Shown: positions 9,656 through 18,568, counted from the stretch's first letter. The stretch is 64,000 nucleotides of DNA from Comamonas fluminis (GCF_019186805.1 NZ_CP066783.1:4105501-4169500), one strand, 5' to 3'. Program-made: numbers and translations. The notes: generated from the letters alone by a model not told the origin.

Positions 9656-9696
9656 AAAAAAATCCCCGCCCAGTTCGCTGTGGCGGGGATTTTTTC
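9656..9696. terminator. Bidirectional terminator after the TRAP operon
   Basis: A 10-bp perfect stem AATCCCCGCC (9661-9670) / GGCGGGGATT (9682-9691), with an A-run before and a T-run after, ends the TRAP operon and can also end the leftward dehydrogenase gene. Confidence 0.88.
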
Positions 9697-9712
9697 TTGC
9701 TATGAATTTCAA

Positions 9713-9788
9713 AGCTTGTTGCGCTTGATATGCAATGACTTCAACATCAAAACATACTCATTTCTTTATTTATCAAGCGCAAACAGCT
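9713..9788. repeat. Short inverted-repeat element, family 2, copy 1
   Basis: Ends GCGCTTGATA (9721-9730) and TATCAAGCGC (9771-9780) are perfect inverted repeats. They extend outward imperfectly to AGCTTGTT / AAACAGCT. The AT-rich centre is about 40 bases. Confidence 0.8.
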
Positions 9789-9804
9789 ACCTATTTTGTT
9801 GCAC

Positions 9805-10746
9805 TCAGATGGGCGACACCAGCGGTTTGCCATCCAGACGGCAGCGCATATTGGCGATGAAACGGTCCACCGAGTTCTGCACCGCCTCGGGCGACCAGCC
9901 GCCCACATGGGGCGTCAGCACCACGGAGTCCAGATCCATCAGCTCTTGCGGCGGCAGCGGTTCGCTTTCGTAAACGTCCAGCCCGGCACCGGCCACTCGG
10001 CCTGCGCGCACGGCTTCGGCCAGCGCATGTGTGTCCACAACCGAGCCGCGAGCAATGTTCACCAGCACGCCTTTTTCGCCCAGCGCATTCAGCACTTCCG
10101 CGTTAATCAGGTGCTTGGTGCCCGTGCCTCCAGGCGTGGCTACCAGCAGCACATCGGCCCAGGTGGCCAGCGCCAGCAAGTCTTCAAAGTACTGATGGCT
10201 GACGCCCTCTTTGGGCTTGCGATTGTGATAACCAATGGGCATATCAAACGCCGCAGCGCGCTTGGCGATCTTGGCGCCAATCTGGCCCAGCCCCACGATG
10301 CCCAGTCGCTTGCCCGAAACATTGGGCGGCAGCGGCATGGCCGAGCGCCAGATGCCGGCACGCGTGGCCTTGTCCAGCTTGACGATGCCACGCACAGCGG
10401 CAATCAGCAGGCCCATGGCGTGGTCGGCCACGCATTCATCGTTGGTGCCAACGCCGTTGCCCACCGCAATGCCGTGCGCCTTGGCATAGGCCACGTCAAT
10501 GTTCTCGTAGCCCGCCCCCATGGCGCAAACCAGAGAAAGCTTGGGCATGCGCTGCATCTGCGCAGCCGACAGACCCGTCGCACCAATGGTGCACACACAT
10601 TGCACACGCGCACCGTGCTCGGCAATTGCGGCCTCGGCCTGATCGGCCTCGGGCGCGTAAATCACATCAAAGTCGGGAAAGCTCTGCTCCATCTGTTGCA
10701 GATGGGCAGGGACTTGCAGATTCAGAACTAACAGGGCTGGCTTCAT
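9805..10746 (-). CDS. D-isomer specific 2-hydroxyacid dehydrogenase
   Basis: About 313 residues of the D-2-hydroxyacid dehydrogenase family. The nucleotide fold motif GIVGLGQIGAKIA is followed by YHNRKPKEG; the basic residues after the beta strand suggest NADP preference. The catalytic residues are visible as R in NIARGSVVD, E in LDVYESEP and H in LTPHVGGWSPE. It likely reduces glyoxylate, hydroxypyruvate or a similar 2-oxo acid. I start at ATG 10746; a GTG at 10755 is also possible and neither has a strong ribosome site. It is the last gene of the vanillate locus by position, but a role in vanillate use is not evident. Confidence 0.85.
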   Translation of the reverse strand: MKPALLVLNLQVPAHLQQMEQSFPDFDVIYAPEADQAEAAIAEHGARVQCVCTIGATGLSAAQMQRMPKLSLVCAMGAGYENIDVAYAKAHGIAVGNGVGTNDECVADHAMGLLIAAVRGIVKLDKATRAGIWRSAMPLPPNVSGKRLGIVGLGQIGAKIAKRAAAFDMPIGYHNRKPKEGVSHQYFEDLLALATWADVLLVATPGGTGTKHLINAEVLNALGEKGVLVNIARGSVVDTHALAEAVRAGRVAGAGLDVYESEPLPPQELMDLDSVVLTPHVGGWSPEAVQNSVDRFIANMRCRLDGKPLVSPI

Positions 10747-10855
10747 GGCATACACAGTGCAGGGCCTTGACCCCGCGCACTCAGGGCAAAACGCCTATTT
10801 TGAGCATGTCGCGCCAGCCATGTGCAGACATGGTCAAGACACAAGCACACGGGCC

Positions 10856-11824
10856 TCACAGATCCAGCACCAGACGCCCGGACTTGGCGCGTGAGCAGCA
10901 GGGCAGAAACTGGTCATTGGCCGCCTGCTCTTCCTCGGTCAGATACATATCGCGGTGGTCCGGCTGGCCAGAGATCACGCGTGTCAGACAGGTGCCGCAA
11001 ACGCCTTGCTCGCACGATGTCTGCACACAGACGCCAATGGATTCCAGCGCCTGCACCACCGTCTGCTCCGGGGTGACCCGCACGACTTTTCCGGTGCTGG
11101 CCACTTCCACTTCAAAGCTTGCATCGTCCGCACGGTGCTCCACTTCACCGGCAAAGAATTCGTAGTGCAACTGCTCCTGAGGCCAGCCTACGGCCCTGGC
11201 GGCCTCCAGCACGGCATCCATAAAGCCTTTGGGCCCGCAGACATACAGATGCACGCCGGGCTGCACAGGCTGCAAAAGCGCTGGCAAATTCAGAGCGGGC
11301 TTTCCTGTCTCCCCATCCACATGCAGCCTCAGTTGCTGCGCCCAGCTGGCGGCAGCAATCTCGTCAACAAAAGCCATGCGCTCACGGCTGCGGGCGCAGT
11401 AGTGCAGCTCGAACTCGGCCTGCTCACGCGCCAGTTGGCGGGCCATCGCCAGAATGGGGGTGATGCCAATCCCGCCCGCCAGCAACAAATGCTTTTGCAC
11501 ACCTTCTTGCAGTGCGAAGTGGTTGCGCGGCGCACTGATGGTGATTTGCTGCCCCGCCTGCAACTGCTCATGCACGGCGGCAGAACCGCCACGCGAAGCC
11601 TGCTCTCGCAACACGGCAATGACATAGCGATCTTGCTCAGCACTGTCATTGCTCAGCGAATACTGGCGCACCAGACCGCCGGGCAAATGCACGTCGATAT
11701 GCGCCCCCGCACTGAAAGCAGGAAGTATCTGCCCCGGCAAGGCGCGCAGCTCCAGGCTGCAGATGTCCTGCGCTTCGGTCTGCTTGCGTGCAATCTGCAC
11801 ATTCATCGTGATGTTGTCGTTCAT
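10856..11824 (-). CDS. vanB: Vanillate O-demethylase reductase component
   Basis: A 322-residue phthalate dioxygenase reductase-type protein: flavin domain with RQYSLS at 53-58, NAD domain with GGIGITPILAMA and CGPKGFMD at 197-204, and a C-terminal plant-type [2Fe-2S] ferredoxin with C271, C276, C279 and C309. It passes electrons from NAD(P)H to the VanA oxygenase. vanA is 1.6 kb upstream on the same strand, separated by an MFS gene. In the Pseudomonas arrangement I recall vanA and vanB are adjacent. Assignment to VanB rather than a generic class I reductase rests on the vanA neighbour. Confidence 0.88.
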   Translation of the reverse strand: MNDNITMNVQIARKQTEAQDICSLELRALPGQILPAFSAGAHIDVHLPGGLVRQYSLSNDSAEQDRYVIAVLREQASRGGSAAVHEQLQAGQQITISAPRNHFALQEGVQKHLLLAGGIGITPILAMARQLAREQAEFELHYCARSRERMAFVDEIAAASWAQQLRLHVDGETGKPALNLPALLQPVQPGVHLYVCGPKGFMDAVLEAARAVGWPQEQLHYEFFAGEVEHRADDASFEVEVASTGKVVRVTPEQTVVQALESIGVCVQTSCEQGVCGTCLTRVISGQPDHRDMYLTEEEQAANDQFLPCCSRAKSGRLVLDL

Positions 11825-11884
11825 GCGAATCTCTTATTTGAAGAAAAGCTCAGGCACCGCGCACATGGCCAGCGGGCCATGCAC

Positions 11885-13201
11885 TTATGTCCTGGAAGTG
11901 GGCGAGGCAATGCGGTGCAGGCTGACCACTACGGCCGCCAGCACAAACGCAATGCCATAACCCACATAAAGCTGGCTGGGCGACCAGGCGGCATCCAGCA
12001 AGCTGCCAGCCACCAGCGGCGAAACGATGGCGCCAATACGGCCAATGCCAATGCCCCAGCCCACGCCTGTGGCCCGCACATCACTGCCATAAACCATGGG
12101 GGCGATGGCATACAGGCCTGCCACGCAGCCGTTGGAGAACATGCCTATGCAAAATGCCAGGCTGTACGACATCCACAGCTGCTTGGAACCCGCAACCAGC
12201 ACACACAGCAGCGCGGCAGTGATGAGCATGAAGACGGCCAGCGCCTTGTGAATGGCAAAGCGCGATGCCAGCAAGCCCAGCACCATGGCTCCCTGAATGC
12301 CCCCCAGACTCAGCAGCACACCCGTGGTCACCCCTTGCTCGGCCGTCAGACCCGTTGCGGCCAGCAGCTTGGGAGTCCAGCTCATGACGAAGTAGAAGCC
12401 GAACATCACGATGAAAAACGAAAGCCAGACCAGCACCGTGGGGCGGCGCAAATCCGCAGAGAACAGTTGCAGCGGGCCACGCTTGGCCGCCGCCGCCTGA
12501 CTCTTGGGCTCGGGCAAAGATTTCAGTGGCTCCATTCCCAGACGGCGCAGCAAGACGTTCAAGCGGGACAGCGCAGACTTGGGACGACGGCCTTGCAAAA
12601 AGTCCAGCGATTCGGGCAAGGCGAACCAGCACACCACCATCACGACCAGTGTGCAAACACCGCCAAACATGAATACCGAGCGCCAGCCCTGGTGCCCCAG
12701 CAGCCACACAGCAATGCTGCCGCCAATGCTGGCACCCAGCGCATACCCGGTGGACTGCAAAGTCACCGCCAGACTGCGCCAGCGCAGCGATGCGTACTCG
12801 CTGGCAATCACATTGCTACAGGCCAGAATGCCGCCCACTCCCAGACCCGTAACGGCGCGCAGAACGCCCAGTTGAGCTGGCGTCTGGCTCCAGGCTGAGG
12901 CGATCATGCCCAGACCCGAAATGGCCAGACAAGCCAGAATCAGCGGACGACGCCCCAGCTTGTCAGCCCAGGGGGCCAGCAACAGTGAACCGGCAGCCAT
13001 GCCAAACAGTCCAGCACTGAGCAAAAAGCCCAACTCGGAGCCGCTGAGCTTCCAGTGCGCAGACACCGCCGACGCCGTGAACGCCATCACCAGAACATCA
13101 AAGCCGTCGATCATGTTGAGCGCCATGCAGACGCCTACGACAGACCATTGAAAGACCGTCATGGGCCTTTGGTCGATTTCAGTGCGCAGGTCCTGGCTCA
13201 T
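11885..13201 (-). CDS. MFS aromatic-acid transporter (AAHS type), probable vanillate carrier
   Basis: A 438-residue major facilitator with twelve predicted helices. Family motifs are GFDVLVMAF in helix 1, the loop 2-3 motif LAPWADKLGRRP, and the helix 4-5 region VTGLGVGGILACSNVIASEY. This matches the aromatic acid:H+ symporter group (PcaK, VanK, BenK). Set between vanA and vanB, it most likely imports vanillate or a related methoxybenzoate across the inner membrane. The central loop is long (about 480 to 620 bases into the gene), as is usual for the superfamily. Confidence 0.88.
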   Translation of the reverse strand: MSQDLRTEIDQRPMTVFQWSVVGVCMALNMIDGFDVLVMAFTASAVSAHWKLSGSELGFLLSAGLFGMAAGSLLLAPWADKLGRRPLILACLAISGLGMIASAWSQTPAQLGVLRAVTGLGVGGILACSNVIASEYASLRWRSLAVTLQSTGYALGASIGGSIAVWLLGHQGWRSVFMFGGVCTLVVMVVCWFALPESLDFLQGRRPKSALSRLNVLLRRLGMEPLKSLPEPKSQAAAAKRGPLQLFSADLRRPTVLVWLSFFIVMFGFYFVMSWTPKLLAATGLTAEQGVTTGVLLSLGGIQGAMVLGLLASRFAIHKALAVFMLITAALLCVLVAGSKQLWMSYSLAFCIGMFSNGCVAGLYAIAPMVYGSDVRATGVGWGIGIGRIGAIVSPLVAGSLLDAAWSPSQLYVGYGIAFVLAAVVVSLHRIASPTSRT

Positions 13202-13365
13202 GCAGACACCTTTGGGTCAAGGCCTGGATTCTGGCTCCATGGAAAGTCAGTGTTCATGGTTGTCTCCGATGTTTTTATGAAGGCTCCGGGCAGGCTTGCG
13301 CCCACCCAGCAAGCCGAATGAATTTCAGATTTGAGAAGTAGCAGCCGCCGCAGCGGCACAGAAAC

Positions 13366-13441
13366 GCTTCAGGCGGCGAACGCGATAGCGCCACCTGAAG
13401 CCATCTGCGCAAGATTCGCCACAAATGGCGAATCGCGCAGA
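13366..13441 (-). other. Two strong hairpins between vanA and the MFS gene
   Basis: Just after the vanA stop lies a long hairpin: TCTGCGC plus GATTCGCCA (13404-13421) pair with TGGCGAATC plus GCGCAGA (13426-13441), with only AA bulged. A second stem, GCTTCAGG (13366-13373) / CCTGAAGC (13394-13401), follows. Neither has a T-run, so they look like mRNA processing or stability structures rather than terminators. Confidence 0.7.
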
Positions 13442-13453
13442 GGCATGGCGAGA

Positions 13454-14542
13454 TCAGGCAATGGCTGCTACGGGCGGCTGTACAGGCGCCTGCTCCTGCG
13501 CAATCAGCCGCTCAATCACGCGACGCGACTGCACACCACCAGCGTCGATATTGAGCTTGAGCAACTGGCGCTCAGGGTAGTCCGCCAGATTGCGCTGCTG
13601 CAGCTCCAGCATTTCCAGGTCTTCACTGAAGATCTTGTGCTGGCCCTGCTTGATGGCCTCGGTCACCGATGCATCACCGGGGTTGAACTTGCGAGCCATG
13701 CCCCAGAAGTACCACATGCTGCCATCGGTTTCTGGCGTGATGAAGTCCACCACCATGCTGTAGACCTTGTGCTCATCCGCCGCGTCGTATCCGCCCTTTC
13801 CGGCATGCGCCACCCCCACTTCAATCAGCACATGACTGGGGGGCGTGAAGCGGCAGATCTGCCAGCGATCCACCAGAACATCGTCGGCCAGACCATTGCA
13901 GCGAAGCGCCATTTTCCAAAATGGAGGAGCTTCGATGCTTTCCATGAAGCGGCTGGTGACCACCTCGCTGTCGCCGATGACTTCGGTCTTGCATGGCGTC
14001 TCGTCAATTTCGGTCTGGCCGATGCTGGTCGAGTGCACATAGGTCTCATGGGTCAGGTCCATGAGGTTGTCGATCATCAGGCGATAGTCGGCCTTGATGT
14101 GAAACAGCCCGCCGTCATAGGCCCATTCTGGGTTGTCATGCCACTGCAGATTCGGGATCAATGCCAGGTCTGCGGCTTCTTTATCGCCAGGCCAGACCCA
14201 GATAAAGCCATAGCGCTCCTCCACGGGGTAGCTCTTGATTGCAGGAAAACCACGCACGCGCTGGCCCGGCATGGCAATGGTCTTGCCGTCGCAGCCCATC
14301 TCCAGGCCGTGGTAGCCACAAACCAGCTTGCCTTCGCACACACGGCCCAAAGACAAAGGGGCACCACGGTGCGGACAGAAATCCTCCACCGCTGCAATCC
14401 TGTTCTCCAGCGCACGGTAGAAAACCATGCGTTCACCGCAGATCTGACGGCCCAGCGGCTTGTCTGTCACTTCAGCGGAACTGGCAGCGACATACCAGGT
14501 ATTGCGCGGGTAAATCTGCTCTTGGGTGTTTGGCGTGTTCAT
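13454..14542 (-). CDS. vanA: Vanillate O-demethylase oxygenase component (Rieske)
   Basis: A 362-residue Rieske non-haem iron oxygenase that, with VanB, demethylates vanillate to protocatechuate and formaldehyde. The Rieske ligands are C56 and H58 (CPHRG) and C75 and H78 (CGYHG). The mononuclear iron ligands lie in DLTHETYVH (D162, H165, H170). Long stretches such as ADKPLGRQIC-type opening, WPGD, DYRLMIDNLMDLTHE and LLKLNIDAGGVQSRR match VanA as I recall it from Pseudomonas. I start at ATG 14542, preceded by AAGGAGAG; a longer frame to 14632 has no ribosome site and a low-complexity extension. Confidence 0.94.
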   Translation of the reverse strand: MNTPNTQEQIYPRNTWYVAASSAEVTDKPLGRQICGERMVFYRALENRIAAVEDFCPHRGAPLSLGRVCEGKLVCGYHGLEMGCDGKTIAMPGQRVRGFPAIKSYPVEERYGFIWVWPGDKEAADLALIPNLQWHDNPEWAYDGGLFHIKADYRLMIDNLMDLTHETYVHSTSIGQTEIDETPCKTEVIGDSEVVTSRFMESIEAPPFWKMALRCNGLADDVLVDRWQICRFTPPSHVLIEVGVAHAGKGGYDAADEHKVYSMVVDFITPETDGSMWYFWGMARKFNPGDASVTEAIKQGQHKIFSEDLEMLELQQRNLADYPERQLLKLNIDAGGVQSRRVIERLIAQEQAPVQPPVAAIA

Positions 14543-14634
14543 CGTGGGTCTCTCCTTGTCTTTATGTCTGTCTATTTGTCTGTCTTTTGGCGCAAAAGCA
14601 CAGGCTGCAACTACAACAGTGCGCCCCATCACTG

Positions 14635-15399
14635 CTAATGGCTGGCGCGAATCAGCTGCGCACCGGGAATGCGCGTGGTTTCTGGTGAGCGCATGGCTTC
14701 GCGCAGATTGCGCCGCGCAATGCGTGAGTGTTCTTTCATCAGTGCCTCAGCACGGGCACCTTCACGATGCTCAATGGCATCGATCACTTCTCGATGCTGC
14801 TCCTGCGCCAGGATCAAACTGCGCAGGGCACGCGGAGACTCAGAGTCCGCGACGACAAACCCCGAAGGGGAAGCAAATGGCAGGCGTTTGACGCGATCCA
14901 GCTCACGCTGCATGAAGCTGCTGCCCGACATTTCCAGCAACACATCATGAAACTCGGAGTTCAGCGCCACATACTTCGAGAAGGCTTCATCGCCCCATTT
15001 CTGCGCATCCAGCACACGGTCAATGGCATCCAGGCAGCGCGAGGCGCGAGTCAACAATGCCTGCTCCACGCCACGCTCCGCAGCCATGCGCGCCGCCAGA
15101 CCTTCCAGCGTTCCACGCAACTCAATAGCGTCAGAGACATCGGCCTCGGAAAGCACGCGCACCTTGTAGCCGCGACCACCCGCCGTTGCCTCCAGCATGC
15201 CCTCCTGCTCCAGACGCATCAGCGCCGCACGAATCGGTGTGCGCGAGATGCCCAGACGCTCAGCCAGCACCAGCTCGGAAATACGCTCACCAGCAGCCAT
15301 CTCGCCCGCAAGAATCATCTCGCGCAGTTGCAGCTGCGCCTTGACGACTTGGGAGTGGTTTTCTTCTGCGGCTGGAGCCGGTGCAATGCTTCGTGACAT
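14635..15399 (-). CDS. vanR: GntR/FCD-family regulator, probable VanR
   Basis: A 254-residue GntR-family repressor: winged helix at about 25-90 (ISELVLAERLGISRTPIRAA, then LEQEGMLEATAGGRGYKVR) and a C-terminal FCD effector domain. It lies 92 bases upstream of vanA on the same strand. In Pseudomonas and Caulobacter the van genes are repressed by a GntR-type VanR released by vanillate; the same role is inferred here. Two perfect ATGTATACAT palindromes in its own upstream region (15432-15441, 15496-15505) fit FadR-subfamily operators and suggest self-regulation. Confidence 0.87.
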   Translation of the reverse strand: MSRSIAPAPAAEENHSQVVKAQLQLREMILAGEMAAGERISELVLAERLGISRTPIRAALMRLEQEGMLEATAGGRGYKVRVLSEADVSDAIELRGTLEGLAARMAAERGVEQALLTRASRCLDAIDRVLDAQKWGDEAFSKYVALNSEFHDVLLEMSGSSFMQRELDRVKRLPFASPSGFVVADSESPRALRSLILAQEQHREVIDAIEHREGARAEALMKEHSRIARRNLREAMRSPETTRIPGAQLIRASH

Positions 15400-15431
15400 G
15401 TCTCGTATTCCTGGGAATCAGCGATGTCGAA

Positions 15432-15505
15432 ATGTATACATATAAATCAAAAAAATATCGTTTTTATATTTTTTAAAGGGTAAACACCTACATTGATGTA
15501 TACAT
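15432..15505. promoter_or_regulatory. Paired palindromic operators upstream of vanR
   Basis: Perfect palindrome ATGTATACAT occurs at 15432-15441 and 15496-15505, 64 bases apart centre to centre (about six helical turns). The GT-N4-AC-like core fits the GntR/FadR operator form. The stretch between them is very AT-rich and includes AAGGGTAAACACCTA at 15476-15490. Confidence 0.75.
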
Positions 15506-15524
15506 AACAAAGCTGAGACTGCAT

Positions 15525-15549
15525 CAAAAAAGCCACCTCACGGTGGCTT
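15525..15549 (-). terminator. Terminator of the ATM1-type exporter gene
   Basis: Read leftward, stem GCCACC/GGTGGC (15542-15547 with 15532-15537) with a four-base loop is followed by six T. It sits about 30 bases after the exporter stop. Confidence 0.82.
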
Positions 15550-15578
15550 CAAGGGCGCTTTCAAAACAACCAATACGC

Positions 15579-17408
15579 TCAATTCACAGCAGACTCTGCA
15601 TCTACTTGATTGCGCTGCATATTCCACATGCTGGCGTAACGTCCACCGCCAGCCAGCAATTGTTCGTGCGTGCCGCGCTCGATGATGTGACCGGCCTCCA
15701 TCACCAGAATTTCATGCGCTTCCACCACGGTGGATAAACGGTGCGCAATCACCAGCGAAGTCTTGCCCTGTGCAGCGCTGCGCAGCTCGTTCTGGATGGC
15801 GCGTTCGTTGGCGCTATCCAGGGCCGATGTGGCTTCATCAAAAATGAGAATTGGCGGATTTTTGAGCAAGGTACGCGCAATCGCTACGCGCTGCTTTTCA
15901 CCGCCTGAGAGCTTGAGGCCACGCTCGCCCACGCGGGTTTCGTAGCCTTGCGGAGTGGCCGCGATGAAGTCGTGAATGCGTGCAGCCTTGGCTGCGGCGA
16001 CGACCTGCTCGTGTGTTGCCCCGGGCTGGCCGTAGGCGATGTTGTATTCCACCGTGTCGTTGAACAGCACCGTGTCCTGCGGCACGATGCCCACGGCCTG
16101 GCGCACGCTCTCTTGCGTCACATCGCGAATGTCCTGACCGCCAATGCGAACATGGCCGCTCTGCACGTCATAGAAGCGAAACAGCAGCCGCGCCAGTGTG
16201 CTCTTGCCTGAACCAGAAGGGCCCACCACCGCCACCGTCTTGCCTGCGGGAATCGTGAAACTCACATCCTTCAGGATGGGGCGGGACGGGTCATACGCAA
16301 ACTGCACGTTTTCAAAGCGCACTTCGGGCGACTGACCGCTGATCTGCAGCGGCTGGGCGCCGGAGGCATCGGCCACTTCGCGCTCCTTGTCCATCAAGGT
16401 GAACATGCGGTTCAGATCGGTCAGGCTCTGCTTGATTTCGCGGTAGATCACGCCCAGGAAATTGAGCGGGATGTAGAGCTGAATCATGAAGGCATTGATC
16501 ATGACCAGATCGCCCAGCGTCAGCCGCCCATCCACCACGCCCTGCGTGGCACGCCACAGAATGGCTACCAGCGCCGTGCCGATGATGAGTTGCTGCCCGG
16601 TATTGAGCATGGACAGCGTGGTCTGGCTCTTGAGGCGCACGCGGCGCAGGTTTTCTAGGTTGACGTCGTAGCGCTCTGACTCGAATTTCTCGTTGTTGAA
16701 GTACTTGACGGTCTCGTAGTTCAGCAGTGAATCAATGGCCTTGGTGTGGGCAGCAGACTCCTGCGCATTAGCTTCGCGGCGAAAGCGCGTGCGCCATTCC
16801 GTTACCGTGACGGTGAAGGTGATGTAGAACGCCAGCGCAGCCAGCGTGATGATGGCAAACCACACATCAAAGCGCACAGCCAGAATGCCCAGCACCAGCG
16901 CCATTTCAATCAGCGTGGGCAGGATGGAATACAGCGAATACGAGATCAGGGATTCGGTACTGCGCACACCACGCTCGATGTCGCGGGTCATGCCCCCCGT
17001 CTGGCGCTCCAGATGAAAGCGCAGGCTCAGCGCATGCAGATGCTCAAACGTGGTCAACGCAATCGAGCGCGATGCGCCCTGCGTGGCTTTGGAAAAAACC
17101 AGGTCCCGCAGCTCCGTGAACATGGTGGTGGAAAAGCGCAGCAGTCCATAGGCCAGCAGCAACCCCACGGGCACCACCAGCGCAGCACGTGCATCGCCAG
17201 ACTTGATATCCAGTGCATCCACCAGATGCTTGAGCAAAATCGGCACGCCTACATTGGCCAGCTTGGCGCAGATCATGAACAGCAGTGCGGCCAGCGCATG
17301 CCATTTGTATTGCCAGATGTACGGAAAAAGACGGCGCAGCGTGGCCCCGTCGGACTGGTGGGCCGCTACTGCGGCTTCTTCAGGGGTTGCAGATAGTCGT
17401 GAACGCAT
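15579..17408 (-). CDS. ABC exporter of the ATM1/HMT1 family
   Basis: A 609-residue half-transporter: six-helix membrane domain (about 30-310) followed by an ATPase domain with [19 protein letters not shown] and LIFDEATSALD. The membrane domain carries the ATM1-type segments NYETVKYFNNE and LHALSLRFHLERQTGG, the latter a known mark of the mitochondrial Atm1/bacterial AtmA group that exports glutathione-linked compounds or metals. It should work as a homodimer in the inner membrane. Its start overlaps the upstream lipoprotein gene by 43 bases, so the two are probably co-expressed. Cargo cannot be read from sequence. Confidence 0.9.
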   Translation of the reverse strand: MRSRLSATPEEAAVAAHQSDGATLRRLFPYIWQYKWHALAALLFMICAKLANVGVPILLKHLVDALDIKSGDARAALVVPVGLLLAYGLLRFSTTMFTELRDLVFSKATQGASRSIALTTFEHLHALSLRFHLERQTGGMTRDIERGVRSTESLISYSLYSILPTLIEMALVLGILAVRFDVWFAIITLAALAFYITFTVTVTEWRTRFRREANAQESAAHTKAIDSLLNYETVKYFNNEKFESERYDVNLENLRRVRLKSQTTLSMLNTGQQLIIGTALVAILWRATQGVVDGRLTLGDLVMINAFMIQLYIPLNFLGVIYREIKQSLTDLNRMFTLMDKEREVADASGAQPLQISGQSPEVRFENVQFAYDPSRPILKDVSFTIPAGKTVAVVGPSGSGKSTLARLLFRFYDVQSGHVRIGGQDIRDVTQESVRQAVGIVPQDTVLFNDTVEYNIAYGQPGATHEQVVAAAKAARIHDFIAATPQGYETRVGERGLKLSGGEKQRVAIARTLLKNPPILIFDEATSALDSANERAIQNELRSAAQGKTSLVIAHRLSTVVEAHEILVMEAGHIIERGTHEQLLAGGGRYASMWNMQRNQVDAESAVN

Positions 17409-17956
17409 TGTGGGGAAGTGTCGCCCTCCAGGCAGCCGGAGCCACGGTAGAGCGCATCTATTTCTATGACAGGAATCGGAGTACCCGCGAATTCTGCCTG
17501 CCCTGTCACTTTTCCGCTCACCCAGACCAGAGTGAACTGCCCCAGCAGCTGCCTGTCGTAAGGGCCGCGCCCACAGGCTTTGAAAAAGCGATTCTCCTGC
17601 GGCCAGCTCACGCCTGCTTTTTCACTGTTTTCAAACTGCAGCAAGACCATGCAGTCCCGCTCTTGGCTGATGGCTTTCAGCGTGCGCAAACCGCCGCCCC
17701 AGCAAACGCGCGCATTCAGCGTTTGCGCGGTCATCGCTTGCTTGGGGTTGATGTGGCTAAAAGGCCCCAGCATGGCCGCTGCACCTGTGAGAGGTTCAGG
17801 GTGACAGGATGGCTGAACTGCAGCTTGCACAGTCACCCCCTCGGCTTGAGACGACTGCGCTGCAGCAGGGTCAGCGGGATGGCTGCTGCAAGCGGCCAGC
17901 GCTGCACTGACCAGCGCTGAAACCGTCATATTTGCCCACCATAAATGCCGATGCAT
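17366..17956 (-). CDS. Slp-like outer-membrane lipoprotein (weak match)
   Basis: A 196-residue protein with a lipoprotein signal: basic start MHRHLW, hydrophobic stretch and lipobox LAAC with the lipidated cysteine at residue 22. The mature part has ARVCWGGGLRTL, RFFKACGRGPYD and TLVWVSGKVTG. That order recalls the Slp family (starvation lipoprotein) segments WGG and GPYD...V.G.V.G, but the match is weak and from memory. Several cysteines (five in the mature chain) may form disulphides. It overlaps the exporter gene by 43 bases and is divergent from the thioesterase gene. Role unknown. Confidence 0.65.
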   Translation of the reverse strand: MHRHLWWANMTVSALVSAALAACSSHPADPAAAQSSQAEGVTVQAAVQPSCHPEPLTGAAAMLGPFSHINPKQAMTAQTLNARVCWGGGLRTLKAISQERDCMVLLQFENSEKAGVSWPQENRFFKACGRGPYDRQLLGQFTLVWVSGKVTGQAEFAGTPIPVIEIDALYRGSGCLEGDTSPQCVHDYLQPLKKPQ

Positions 17957-17999
17957 CGCTATCTCCTGTTTTCTTGCCTGAAGCGTCGCAAGTGGCTTT

Positions 18000-18026
18000 T
18001 AGGGTTGCAACATGGTAGAAACCCTA
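18000..18026. promoter_or_regulatory. Inverted repeat in the divergent lipoprotein / yciA region
   Basis: TAGGGTT (18000-18006) and AACCCTA (18020-18026) are perfect inverted arms 20 bases apart centre to centre, between two divergent genes. A dimeric regulator could bind two successive turns. Confidence 0.5.
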
Positions 18027-18067
18027 GATTGAGAGAAAATACAGTTTTCTTTAGCGTCAGAGTCCTC

Positions 18068-18532
18068 ATGCCACCCCGTTCACCCGACCTTCCCAGCGTT
18101 GCCCTGCCAGCCGATAAGGAGCTGGTGCTCAAAGTCGTCCCCATGCCTGCCGATGTCAACGCCAATGGCGACATCTTCGGTGGCTGGGTCATGGCCCAGG
18201 TGGACCTGGCCGGCTCTGTGCTGCCCCAGCGTATCAGCCACACCCGCATGGTGACTGTGGCGGTGAATGAATTCATCTTCAAGCAGCCCGTGCGCGTGGG
18301 CGACATTCTGTCTTTCTACGCCGGTGTGCAGCATCTAGGCCGCACCTCGGTGGCGGTGGACGTGGAAGTGTTTGCCGAGCGCTTTTCCGATCAGGGCAAG
18401 TATGTGAAGGTCACCGAAGCCCGCCTGACCTATGTGGCCATCGATGCATCCGGTAAGCCCCAGGGCCTGCCTGATACGGAGCAAACCCGTGCCTGGCGCG
18501 AAAAGATTGCTGCGCAGGCAGCCCGCGCATAA
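18068..18532 (+). CDS. yciA: Acyl-CoA thioesterase, YciA type
   Basis: A 154-residue single-hotdog thioesterase that hydrolyses acyl-CoA to free acid and CoA. The catalytic region NANGDIFGGW is at 31-40, followed by VMAQVDLAGSVLPQR, and FKQPVRVGD further on, matching YciA/acyl-CoA hydrolase. I start at ATG 18068; an in-frame ATG at 17945 would add 41 residues unlike the family and overlap the divergent gene. It is alone on this strand, ending in a terminator. Confidence 0.9.
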   Translation: MPPRSPDLPSVALPADKELVLKVVPMPADVNANGDIFGGWVMAQVDLAGSVLPQRISHTRMVTVAVNEFIFKQPVRVGDILSFYAGVQHLGRTSVAVDVEVFAERFSDQGKYVKVTEARLTYVAIDASGKPQGLPDTEQTRAWREKIAAQAARA

Positions 18533-18568
18533 GCGCTGACCCAACGCGCTGCCTCCAGCACCAAAAGC

